From JBDHWG01 sp046328525 (GTDB lineage Bacteria; Chloroflexota; Anaerolineae; Epilineales; JAHCIE01): a stretch of 64,000 nucleotides of DNA. The position numbers were made by a program, and so were the translations under genes. How positions within the stretch are numbered: position 1 is the stretch's first letter; each line of letters begins with the position of its first letter. Of the stretch, positions 57,425 through 64,000 are shown piece by piece. The notes below the pieces were generated by a model. That model saw only the letters and a list, made by a program, of their open reading frames with translations. It ran no database searches and had not been told where the DNA came from. Where the stretch lies: NCBI GenBank assembly GCA_046328525.1, contig JAXLWK010000003.1, forward strand, positions 868,001-932,000, read 5' to 3'.

Positions 57425-58086
57425 GCCAGGCTGCGAAACGCTTCGTCGCCATCGCCGGCAACATCGGCGTTGGGAAATCCACGCTGACCGGCCTGCTGGC
57501 CCAGCGGCTCGGCTGGCAGCCGTTCTACGAAGCCGTGGACGACAATCCCTACCTGGCCGACTTCTACGCCGACATGTCCGCGTGGTCGTTCCACTCCCAG
57601 GTGTTCTTCCTCTCGCGCCGCCTGTACCACCACCGCCAGATCCTGGACTTCCCCCAGAGCGCCGTTCAGGACCGCTCGGTCTACGAGGACGCCGAGATTT
57701 TTGCCGCCAACCTGTTCCACCAGGGACGCATGTCGAAGCGCGACTATGCGACGTACCAGGCGCTCTACGATAGCATCAACCGCTTCCTGCCGCCCCCCGA
57801 CCTGCTCGTCTACCTGCGCGCCTCAGTCGAGACGCTTCAGAAGCGCATCACGATGCGCGGGCGCTCCTACGAGCAGGCGCTCGACCCGGCCTACCTGGCG
57901 CAGCTCAATACGCTGTACGAGGCGTGGATCGAGCACTTCACCCTGTGCCCGGTGCTGACCGTGCCGGCCGACGAGCTGGATTTCGTGTGGCACGGCCCGC
58001 ACCTGGAACTGATCATCCAGAAGATCGAGGAGCGGCTCAGCGGCAAGGAGACGGTGCGCTTCGACGAGTGGCAACTACGTCAGTGA
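57421..58086 (+). CDS. deoxynucleoside kinase
   Basis: 221 residues from GTG. Phosphorylates a deoxynucleoside with ATP. P-loop AIAGNIGVGKST (13-21), substrate Glu in FYEAVDDNPYL, the DRSVYEDAEIF motif (ERS-like, with the base Arg), and lid MRGRSYEQAL. The form resembles bacterial dAK/dGK-type enzymes. Start overlaps the 61-codon gene, and its 3' end overlaps the convergent oxidoreductase by 12 bases. Confidence 0.92.
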   Translation: MSQAAKRFVAIAGNIGVGKSTLTGLLAQRLGWQPFYEAVDDNPYLADFYADMSAWSFHSQVFFLSRRLYHHRQILDFPQSAVQDRSVYEDAEIFAANLFHQGRMSKRDYATYQALYDSINRFLPPPDLLVYLRASVETLQKRITMRGRSYEQALDPAYLAQLNTLYEAWIEHFTLCPVLTVPADELDFVWHGPHLELIIQKIEERLSGKETVRFDEWQLRQ

Positions 58087-59082
58087 CACCACCCGGCCCT
58101 CGCTCGCCGACTTCAGGAGCGCGTCTATCACGCGCATGTTGGCGACAGCGTCGCTCGGCGGCAAGGGAACGGCGCCGCCCGTCAGCACCGCGTCGCCGAA
58201 CTCCTCGACCATCAGGCGGTACTGATCCACGCCCGGGAACGTGATCACTTCGCGCCAGTCGTTGGCGCGGTCCACCACGAGCGTCGCTTCGGCCAGGCCC
58301 GGTATCCACGTCACCGGCGCCTCGATGGTTCCGAGCGTGCCGGCGACTTCGATCGAGCGGCGCGTCACGATCTCGAACGAGCAATCCACCTCGGCGAGCC
58401 GCCCGCTGTCGAACTGGAGCAGGCCGACGAGCGTCGTGTCCACCCCCGTGTCGCCGACGCGGTGGTAGGCAAACACCCCGCTCGGCTCCGCCCCCATCAC
58501 ATAGCGCGAGAAGTTCACCCCGTAGCACCCCACGTCCATGAGCGCGCCGCCGCCCATCGCGGGATCGAGCCGAATGTTGGGGCGGCGCGTAAACTGGAAG
58601 GTGAAACTGGCGCGCACCAGGCGCACCGGGCCAATCGTGTCGGCGTCAATGATGCGTCGGATGTGGCGGATGCGCGGGTGGAAGCGGTACATGAACGCTT
58701 CCATGAGCAGAACGCCATGCCGCTGGCAGGCGTCCACCATCGCCTGGGCTTCGTCGGCGTTCAGCGCCAGGGGCTTCTCACACAGGACGTGCTTCCCCGC
58801 CGCCGCCGCCTTCTCCGTCCACGGCGCGTGGAGGTGGTTCGGGAGTGGGATGTAGATGGCGTCAACGTTGGGGTCTTCGATCAGCTCCTCGTATGTGCCG
58901 TAGGCGCGCGGAATGTTGAACTGCGCGGCGACGCTGCGGCTCTTGCCGAGATCGCGGCTCCCAATCGCCACCATCTTGCCGTTGCGCGCGCCCTGCAATG
59001 CCGGCATTACAGCGCGAATGGCAATATTGGCCGCGCCGAGAATGCCCCACCGTACCGTGTCCTTCGTCTGACCGTCGCTCAT
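58075..59082 (-). CDS. Gfo/Idh/MocA-family oxidoreductase
   Basis: 335 residues from ATG 59082 (AAGGAC upstream). NAD(P)-binding start RWGILGAANIAIRAVMPAL, catalytic Lys in VLCEKPLALN, and family strand DVGCYGVNFSRYVMG. It oxidises or reduces a sugar or polyol; the substrate is unknown. An earlier in-frame ATG at 59229 lies beyond its promoter and is rejected. Confidence 0.9.
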   Translation of the reverse strand: MSDGQTKDTVRWGILGAANIAIRAVMPALQGARNGKMVAIGSRDLGKSRSVAAQFNIPRAYGTYEELIEDPNVDAIYIPLPNHLHAPWTEKAAAAGKHVLCEKPLALNADEAQAMVDACQRHGVLLMEAFMYRFHPRIRHIRRIIDADTIGPVRLVRASFTFQFTRRPNIRLDPAMGGGALMDVGCYGVNFSRYVMGAEPSGVFAYHRVGDTGVDTTLVGLLQFDSGRLAEVDCSFEIVTRRSIEVAGTLGTIEAPVTWIPGLAEATLVVDRANDWREVITFPGVDQYRLMVEEFGDAVLTGGAVPLPPSDAVANMRVIDALLKSASEGRVVSLT

Positions 59083-59123
59083 GTCCCTGTCCTTGTGCCG
59101 AGGTTGGAGAGTATCGCACGCCC

Positions 59124-59152
59124 ATTGTAACACCGGCCCGGCCGGCGCGCAA
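59124..59152 (-). promoter_or_regulatory. promoter of the Gfo/Idh/MocA gene
   Basis: On the minus strand: -35 TTGCGC, 17-base spacer, -10 TACAAT preceded by TGT (extended). About 42 bases before the chosen ATG, which decides that start. Confidence 0.55.
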
Positions 59153-59161
59153 ACACCCCCT

Positions 59162-59190
59162 TTGACGGGGGCAGGCGCGAGGACTATCAT
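59162..59190 (+). promoter_or_regulatory. promoter of the SLC13-type transporter
   Basis: -35 TTGACG (59162-59167), 17-base spacer, -10 TATCAT (59185-59190), 64 bases before ATG. Divergent to the oxidoreductase promoter 10 bases away. Confidence 0.5.
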
Positions 59191-59253
59191 ACAGTAGTAT
59201 CGCTGTTCGTAGATTGGATTCCAGGCCACAACGGCCGGTCAAGACGCGCGTGC

Positions 59254-61119
59254 ATGGGCAACATACTGGCGGATGTCAACTCGATCATACATGAGCTTGG
59301 CCTCAACTCCGACCTCATCATCACCCTCATCGTCCTACTCGGCTCCGTCATCCTCTTCCTGAGCAATCGCATTCGGAGTGACGTCGTCGCTCTCCTCATT
59401 ATTGTGGTGCTCGCAGCGACCGCCGTCCTGACGCCGGGCGAGGCATTCTCCGGCCTGAGCCGCAACGCCGTCATCACCATGTTCGCCATCTTCATCCTGG
59501 CCGAGGGCCTCCAGCGCACCGGTGTCACCGAGAAGATCGGCGAGGGCCTGCTGCGGGTCGGCGGCACGGGGGAAGCGCGCCTGGTCGCCATCGTCATGAT
59601 CGGCGGCGCCTCCCTCTCCCTGCTGATGAACAACATCGCCGCGGCCGCCGTCCTTCTGCCGGCCGTCGCCGGCGCGGCGCGCAAGTCCCGCGTCAGCGCC
59701 TCGCGCCTGTTGATGCCGCTGGCCTTCTCGACGCTGCTCGGCGGCATGGCGACGCTCTTCACGACCAGCAACATCGTCGTCAGCAACGTCCTCCGCGACC
59801 AGGGGTATGAGGCGTTCGGCGTCCTGGACTTCGCGCCCGTCGGCATCCCGTGCGTCCTTGTGGGCATCGGGTTCCTGGCCCTGTGGGGGCGGCGGCGGCT
59901 GCCGACCACGTCGCCCGTTGAGCAGCTCGAAGCGATGCAGCACGCCGAGGGCGACCTGGTCACGCTCTACCGCCTGGGCGAGCGCCTCTTCCGCGCGCGC
60001 GTACCGAAAGGCTCCATCCTGGTCGGCCGGCCGCTGGCGGAGACGCCACTGCGCGACACTTATGGCGTCAACGTGGTCGCCGTCGAACACAACGGGCAGA
60101 CGCTCCTCGCCCCGCCCCCCGCCACGGTCTGCGCCGCCGGCGACGTTCTGACGCTCCAGGGCGACATCGAGGACTTTCGCCAGCGCGACATCGAGCCGTA
60201 CCTCGAGATCCTGCCGGCGCAAAGCTGGAAGGAGGTTGATCTCGAGTCGCCCACGGTGGTGGTCGTCGAGGCTATCCTCATGCCCCGCTCGCGCCTCATC
60301 GGCCAGTCGTTGAAGGACGTGCACTTCCGCGACAAGTACGGCATGACCGCCCTCGCCATCTGGCGGTCGGGCCGCCCGATTCGCCGGAACCTGGCGAACC
60401 GGCCGCTGGAGTTCGGCGACGCTCTGCTGCTCCAGGGGCCGCGCAGCCGCATGACCATGCTGCAAAACGACCCCGACCTCATCGTGCTCCAGGCGCCGCC
60501 CGCCGAGCTGCCGCCCACGTCGCGCAAGGGCTGGCTGGCGGTGGCGATCATGGCGACCAGTATCATCGTCGCCGCCGTGGGCATCCTGCCGACGGCCGAG
60601 GCCATGCTCGCCGGCGCGCTGGCGATGGTGTTGGTCGGCATCCTCAGCATGGAGGAAGTGTACCGCGCCGTTGATTGGCGCAGCATCTTCATTGTCGCCG
60701 GGATTCTCCCGCTCAGTCTCGCCCTGAGCAAGACCGGCGCGGCCGAGCTGCTGGCGAACGGCCTGGTGTCGGTGTTCGGGCCGTTCGGCGATTTGGCCTT
60801 GCTCGGCGGCGTGCTGTTGATGACAGTGTTGCTGACGCAGGTGATGAGCGGACAGGCCGTCGGCGCCATCCTCGCGCCGATCGCCATCCAGGCCGCCACG
60901 CAGACGCACCTCGACCCGCGCTCACTGGCGATGGCCGTCGCCCTCGGCACGGGCATGGCGTTCCTGACGCCCCTGGGCCACCCGGTGAACCTGCTGGTCA
61001 TGGGCGCGGGCGGGTACCAGTTCCGCGACTACTGGCGCGTGGGGTGGCTGCTCGCCGTGCTCGTGTTCGTGGTCATCATGATCTTCCTGCCGATCTTCTG
61101 GCCGCTGAGCGGCCGCTGA
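59254..61119 (+). CDS. SLC13/ArsB-superfamily transporter with two RCK_C domains
   Basis: 621 residues. About 11 transmembrane helices, with two RCK_C (TrkA-C) domains in the middle (about 235-300 and 325-400: KGSILVGRPLAETPLRDTYG, SRLIGQSLKDVHFRDKYG). The final membrane region has the family signature LTPLGHPVNLLVMGAGGYQF. Members import sulfate, dicarboxylates or similar anions with Na+ or H+. RCK_C suggests ligand control. A hairpin at 61221 ends the unit. Confidence 0.9.
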   Translation: MGNILADVNSIIHELGLNSDLIITLIVLLGSVILFLSNRIRSDVVALLIIVVLAATAVLTPGEAFSGLSRNAVITMFAIFILAEGLQRTGVTEKIGEGLLRVGGTGEARLVAIVMIGGASLSLLMNNIAAAAVLLPAVAGAARKSRVSASRLLMPLAFSTLLGGMATLFTTSNIVVSNVLRDQGYEAFGVLDFAPVGIPCVLVGIGFLALWGRRRLPTTSPVEQLEAMQHAEGDLVTLYRLGERLFRARVPKGSILVGRPLAETPLRDTYGVNVVAVEHNGQTLLAPPPATVCAAGDVLTLQGDIEDFRQRDIEPYLEILPAQSWKEVDLESPTVVVVEAILMPRSRLIGQSLKDVHFRDKYGMTALAIWRSGRPIRRNLANRPLEFGDALLLQGPRSRMTMLQNDPDLIVLQAPPAELPPTSRKGWLAVAIMATSIIVAAVGILPTAEAMLAGALAMVLVGILSMEEVYRAVDWRSIFIVAGILPLSLALSKTGAAELLANGLVSVFGPFGDLALLGGVLLMTVLLTQVMSGQAVGAILAPIAIQAATQTHLDPRSLAMAVALGTGMAFLTPLGHPVNLLVMGAGGYQFRDYWRVGWLLAVLVFVVIMIFLPIFWPLSGR

Positions 61120-61142
61120 TCCCAGGCGTAGACTTACTCTCT

Positions 61143-61191
61143 CTTAATGGCTGCTTCATGCCAGGTTAATGTGGCCGGCATACACTATAGA
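61143..61191 (+). promoter_or_regulatory. triple 11-bp direct repeat plus -10 box (cassette copy 1)
   Basis: Three tandem half-sites with an 11-base period: CTTAATG at 61143, CTTCATG at 61154, GTTAATG at 61165. A 14-base spacer then leads to TATAGA (61186-61191). This is the architecture of sites for PhoB/PhoP-type regulators, with repeats replacing the -35. The downstream region (61222 on) is a hairpin, only about 30 bases after the predicted start. The same arrangement is at 63505. Confidence 0.6.
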
Positions 61192-61220
61192 ACGTGGCGG
61201 AAACGCCATATACCCCCCTT

Positions 61221-61271
61221 TGATAAAAGCCTGAGTACAGCCTGCGGCGGGCACGCCTCAGGCTTTTATCA
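61221..61271 (+). terminator. strong hairpin (cassette copy 1)
   Basis: 15-bp perfect stem TGATAAAAGCCTGAG / CTCAGGCTTTTATCA with a 21-base loop. The A- and T-rich outer ends make it work as a terminator in both directions. It lies between the transporter gene and the VWA gene; the rest of the 280-base gap has no gene. Confidence 0.7.
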
Positions 61272-61400
61272 TGCCCGCTCCCACGACTCATAGTCTTCAA
61301 TTGTGAATTTTGCATGAGCAAGGGTCACTTTAGGCGTGTTCATGCGTCTCACTATGAAGACGTTCGTGTATCTGCCTTCACTCTGTCAGGAGACCGCATC

Positions 61401-63509
61401 ATGACTCGCCGCCTGTCGTGGCTGGGTGTTGCCATTGCCCTGGGCGTCCTTGCGTTCGCCCCTCTCGTCGTCCCGGCGGCGCCCGCTGCCCCCAACGTGT
61501 CTGAGACCTACACCCTGGACGCGAGCTGGCCGGTGCGCGCCGCTGATGCACCCGCGCCGCCGATGGCGCTCAAGGTGGACCCCGCGTCTGGCCGCTTGCT
61601 TGTCGCGGCGACCAACTACAGCGCCGGCGGCCCCCTGGACACCATTCTTCAGCTCGGCAGCGGGGGCGAGTTGGCCGCGCAGACGCCCTACAGCGGCTTT
61701 GCCGTAGACATCGCCCGCGACGCCGGGGGCAACACCTATCGCCTGCTGCCTACCTCGCTCGTCCGCTACGGCCCCGACGGCGCTGTGCTCGCCGTCAACG
61801 ATACCGAGCTGGTCGCCGCGCGGCGCATGGCCGTGGTCGGCAGCGGCGCCGACGCCGAGGTCTACATCGTTGACGGCGACGCCATCAAGCGGTTCGGCGG
61901 CTCGCTGCTCCAGCGGCGCCTGCCGTCGTTCGGCGGGACCGGCAGCGCGCCGGGCCAGCTCCGCGCGCCGCAGGGCATCGCCCTCGCGCCCGACAGCAGC
62001 CTGCTGGTCGCCGACACAGGTAACAAGCGCATCCAGCGCCTGGCGACCACGGGTGAGGCGCTGGCCGAGTTCCCGGCCGCCGACGCCCGCAGCCCGATGC
62101 GCGTCGCCGCCGACGCCGACGGCGCGATCTATGTCCTCACCGAGGATGCCCGCGTTCAGAAATACACACCGGCGGGGGCGCTTCTCGCGTCCTGGGGCCA
62201 GCCTGGCACGCGCCCGGATGAACTGCGGTTCCCCCAGGACATCGCCGTCGGAGCCGATGGCCGCGTCTTCGTCGCCGATACGGACAACCACCGCATCCAG
62301 GTCTACCGCAAACTGCCCGCCGGGGCCGCCACGCCGACGCCCATCCCGACGGCAACGCCGATTGTGCGGTGCGACGCGGTCACCGCCAAGAGCATCTCGC
62401 CCTCGACGATGCTGCTCGGCGGCAACGCGATGGTCAGCCTGTCGGTGCGGAGCAACTGCGCCACGATCACATCCCCCGCCGACCTCGCCCTCGTCATTGA
62501 CCAGTCCCTCTCCATGTCCAACGACAACAAGATTGGCCTGACGAAGCAGGCCGCGCTGAATTTCGTCGCCGACCTGAACCTGGCTGTGGACCAGGCCGCG
62601 CTTGTGCAGTTCAACGACGCGGCGCAGGTCGCCGTCCCGCTGACGCAGGAGCGCTTCCGATTGCAGCGCAGCATCGCCGAGATCACGCCGATTGGCGGCA
62701 CAAACATCGCCGACGCCATCAACGCCGCCCAGGCGGAGCTGACCGGACCGCGCCAGCACCCCGATCACATGCGCTACATCATCCTGCTGACCGACGCCAA
62801 TGAGGGCGTGGAGGGCGCGCCCCAGGCCGCAGCCGCGGCGAAGGCGACCGGCACACAGATATTCGCCATCGCCATCGGCCGCAACCTGCGGCCGGACATC
62901 TTGCAGATTCTCAGCTCGCTCGCCAGCGGGCCTGGCTACTACTTCTATAGCCCTACGGGCGCCGAGCTTGTGGACATCTACCAGCACATCGCCCGCGTGG
63001 TCCAGCCGACTGACGTGCGCAATGTCCTGATTACCGACACCGTGCGCAACGACATTTACGCCAACGGCTACGGCTATCCCCTGCCCACGGTGGAGGGGCA
63101 GACCTTTACCTGGCGGCTCGACACGCTGCCCAGCCAGGGAATCACCGTCACCTATGGCATCCGGCCGAGCGTACCCGGCCAGTACTCGCCGAGCGCCGCG
63201 CCGGCGTCTGGCTTCTTCTTCGCCAACAACGGCGGCGTCACCCAGTTCCAGTTCCCGGACCCGGCGGTGCGCGTTCTCGTCGCCACCCCCACGCCGACGG
63301 CCACGCCAACGCCGACCCTGACCCCCACCCCGACGCGCACCGCGACGATCACGCCAACGCCGACCCTCACGCGCACCCCGACGCCCACGCCGACGCCCCG
63401 ACGCTACGACGTTTACCTGCCGCACCTGAGCACGTACCAGGTTCCAGAGGCGCTGGCCGGGCGCGAGACGGCGGCCGACGACGCGCGGGGAAGTCTCAGC
63501 GAGCCTTAA
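61401..63509 (+). CDS. secreted NHL-repeat / VWA protein with Thr-Pro-rich tail
   Basis: 702 residues from ATG behind AGGAG. Signal peptide (LGVAIALGVLAFAPLVVPAA). Residues ~45-310 are a propeller with NHL-type units (APQGIALAPDSSLLVADTGN, FPQDIAVGADGRVFVADTDN). Residues ~355-550 are a VWA domain: LALVIDQSLSMSND (MIDAS), GGTNIADAINAAQ, YIILLTDANEG. Then a Thr-Pro repeat linker and the terminal YDVYLPHLS. The tail type is common in secreted Chloroflexota proteins. It is flanked by the two repeat/hairpin cassettes. Adhesion or surface sensing is inferred. Confidence 0.88.
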   Translation: MTRRLSWLGVAIALGVLAFAPLVVPAAPAAPNVSETYTLDASWPVRAADAPAPPMALKVDPASGRLLVAATNYSAGGPLDTILQLGSGGELAAQTPYSGFAVDIARDAGGNTYRLLPTSLVRYGPDGAVLAVNDTELVAARRMAVVGSGADAEVYIVDGDAIKRFGGSLLQRRLPSFGGTGSAPGQLRAPQGIALAPDSSLLVADTGNKRIQRLATTGEALAEFPAADARSPMRVAADADGAIYVLTEDARVQKYTPAGALLASWGQPGTRPDELRFPQDIAVGADGRVFVADTDNHRIQVYRKLPAGAATPTPIPTATPIVRCDAVTAKSISPSTMLLGGNAMVSLSVRSNCATITSPADLALVIDQSLSMSNDNKIGLTKQAALNFVADLNLAVDQAALVQFNDAAQVAVPLTQERFRLQRSIAEITPIGGTNIADAINAAQAELTGPRQHPDHMRYIILLTDANEGVEGAPQAAAAAKATGTQIFAIAIGRNLRPDILQILSSLASGPGYYFYSPTGAELVDIYQHIARVVQPTDVRNVLITDTVRNDIYANGYGYPLPTVEGQTFTWRLDTLPSQGITVTYGIRPSVPGQYSPSAAPASGFFFANNGGVTQFQFPDPAVRVLVATPTPTATPTPTLTPTPTRTATITPTPTLTRTPTPTPTPRRYDVYLPHLSTYQVPEALAGRETAADDARGSLSEP

Positions 63510-63553
63510 TCCACGCTTCATGGTAGCTTAATGCGGCCGACGGATACTATAGT
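63505..63553 (+). promoter_or_regulatory. triple 11-bp direct repeat plus -10 box (cassette copy 2)
   Basis: Half-sites CTTAATC (63505), CTTCATG (63516), CTTAATG (63527) with the same 11-base period, then a 14-base spacer and TATAGT (63548-63553). The first half-site overlaps the VWA gene stop. Followed by ATACCCCC, as in copy 1, and a hairpin about 20 bases after the predicted start. The next gene is on the other strand, so it drives no coding gene. Confidence 0.55.
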
Positions 63554-63574
63554 CACAACATGATACCCCCAAGA

Positions 63575-63618
63575 AAAAAGCCTGGAGTGAGCAGCGGCGG
63601 TCTCACTCCAGGCTTTTT
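63575..63618. terminator. bidirectional hairpin (cassette copy 2)
   Basis: 17-bp stem AAAAAGCCTGGAGTGAG / CTCACTCCAGGCTTTTT, loop of 10 bases. It lies between convergent genes and can end transcription both ways. It shares AAAAGCCTG and the position after ATACCCCC with the hairpin at 61221. Confidence 0.75.
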
Positions 63619-63636
63619 CTATTGCGACGGCGTCGC

Positions 63637-64000
63637 TTACGGCGCTGCGCCAGGCGATACGATCTCGAACACCCAGGCAGCGCCATTGGTGTACAGCAGC
63701 CGGAAGCCCGGCTTGTTCAGGAACATCTCCGGCTTGAGCGCGCCGCCTTTCGCGCCGACATAGACGTGGGTCGCGCCCTCGCTCTGGATGACGGGCGCGA
63801 GCGCCTCCGCGTTCGCCGCCTCCGACACCACCCGCTGCGTCCGCGAGACTCGGTCAATCAGCGACGCCGACGACGAGTAGGCGTATGAGATGGGCGGGAG
63901 CGTCGTCGCCCGGTCCGCTAGAACACTCAGCCAGCCGCCGCCGTCCGTCGCGGCATACGCACCCTCCTGCCACTGGCGGCTGTTCACGATGAAGCGCGCC
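63637..64000 (-). CDS. C-terminal part of a large membrane/glycosyltransferase-like protein (5' end outside window)
   Basis: About 121 residues, open to the window edge, no start visible. The segment ARFIVNSRQWQEGAYAATDG, then LADRATTLPPISYAYSS, resembles the lumenal C-terminus of ArnT/GT39-like or other big multi-span proteins found in Chloroflexota. After that SEGATHVYVGAKGGALKPE and LYTNGAAWVFEIV. No membrane segment lies in the visible part. Assignment is from a remembered pattern, so it is tentative. Confidence 0.6.
   Translation of the reverse strand, partial: ARFIVNSRQWQEGAYAATDGGGWLSVLADRATTLPPISYAYSSSASLIDRVSRTQRVVSEAANAEALAPVIQSEGATHVYVGAKGGALKPEMFLNKPGFRLLYTNGAAWVFEIVSPGAAP

Noticed and set aside
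63280..63400. Regular CRISPR-like or satellite repeat at the end of the VWA gene
   Set aside because: It is the coding sequence of a Thr-Pro repeat linker in frame with the protein, with no spacers.
61386..63521. 711-codon open frame antisense to the VWA gene
   Set aside because: Shadow frame in GC-rich DNA: Arg/Gly/Val-rich composition, no domain, and the sense strand carries a clear protein with signal peptide, NHL and VWA motifs.
1..64000. tRNA, rRNA, prophage, integrase or transposase genes
   Set aside because: I looked in all gaps and found no cloverleaf, rRNA-like conserved stretch, integrase or transposase motif. A covariance-model scan would be needed to exclude small RNAs.

Overview
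The window is GC-rich bacterial chromosome, gene-dense and organised mainly in short co-directional operons. The protein set points to a member of the Chloroflexota. Supporting signs are the secreted NHL/VWA protein with a Thr-Pro-rich linker and a C-terminal VYLPHL motif, the DUF2207 / DUF4178 / PspA set, the CpXC protein, and many DUF-type membrane proteins. The assignment is inference; there is no rRNA, tRNA or phylogenetic marker analysis behind it. I saw no phage, plasmid, insertion sequence, CRISPR or RNA gene. The only repetitive DNA is small dispersed palindromes.

Positions 1-10558 hold a long histidine operon, entered inside hisD. The order is hisD, DraG-like, hisC, CpXC protein, hisB, hisH, NUDIX, hisA, hisF, hisI, hisE, purH. 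Most junctions overlap or abut. The interlopers matter: a DraG-fold protein that has lost metal ligands, an ADP-ribose-pyrophosphatase-like NUDIX enzyme, and a HisI carrying what looks like a degenerate YqeK/HD domain. purH follows naturally because HisH/HisF release AICAR. A proline-racemase-family dehydratase closes the run.

Positions 11629-15866 contain single genes: hydrolase, HEPN/MltR-like protein, GarR-like dehydrogenase, divergent CinA and a small protein. Positions 16163-18789 are a compact polyamine operon (pyruvoyl arginine decarboxylase, deoxyhypusine-synthase-like enzyme, agmatinase) with a possible structured leader. Positions 18866-25020 hold a secreted LGFP-like protein, small unknowns, an SH3 membrane protein, a MoxR ATPase with its VWA partner, and an EEP-family phosphodiesterase. 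Positions 25038-27964 (minus strand) are guaB, yqeG and a lipid-kinase gene.

Positions 28183-38115 (plus strand) are an envelope block: DUF2207, DUF4178, PspA, two membrane proteins, a CtpE-like P-type ATPase, an M20 peptidase and a small unknown. Positions 38122-40110 (minus) are an SH3 protein and a CvpA-CAP fusion. Positions 40290-49877 (plus) hold an M23 peptidase with extra domains, a metallophosphoesterase, DUF503, two glycosidase-like proteins, an Hsp20-like protein, a lone solute-binding protein, a zinc-ribbon coiled-coil protein and a receiver-less OmpR-type DNA-binding protein.

Positions 49838-57154 (minus) carry DUF167, yggT, proC, yggS and pgeF (a ylm-type cluster), then etfBA, a class V aminotransferase and tgt. 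Positions 57239-61119 hold a deoxynucleoside kinase with a coupled 61-codon gene, an oxidoreductase, and a SLC13-type transporter with RCK_C domains. The end (61120-64000) has the secreted NHL/VWA protein flanked by two matching non-coding cassettes, each made of three 11-bp direct repeats, a -10 box and a strong hairpin. These cassettes are the most unusual non-coding signal I found.
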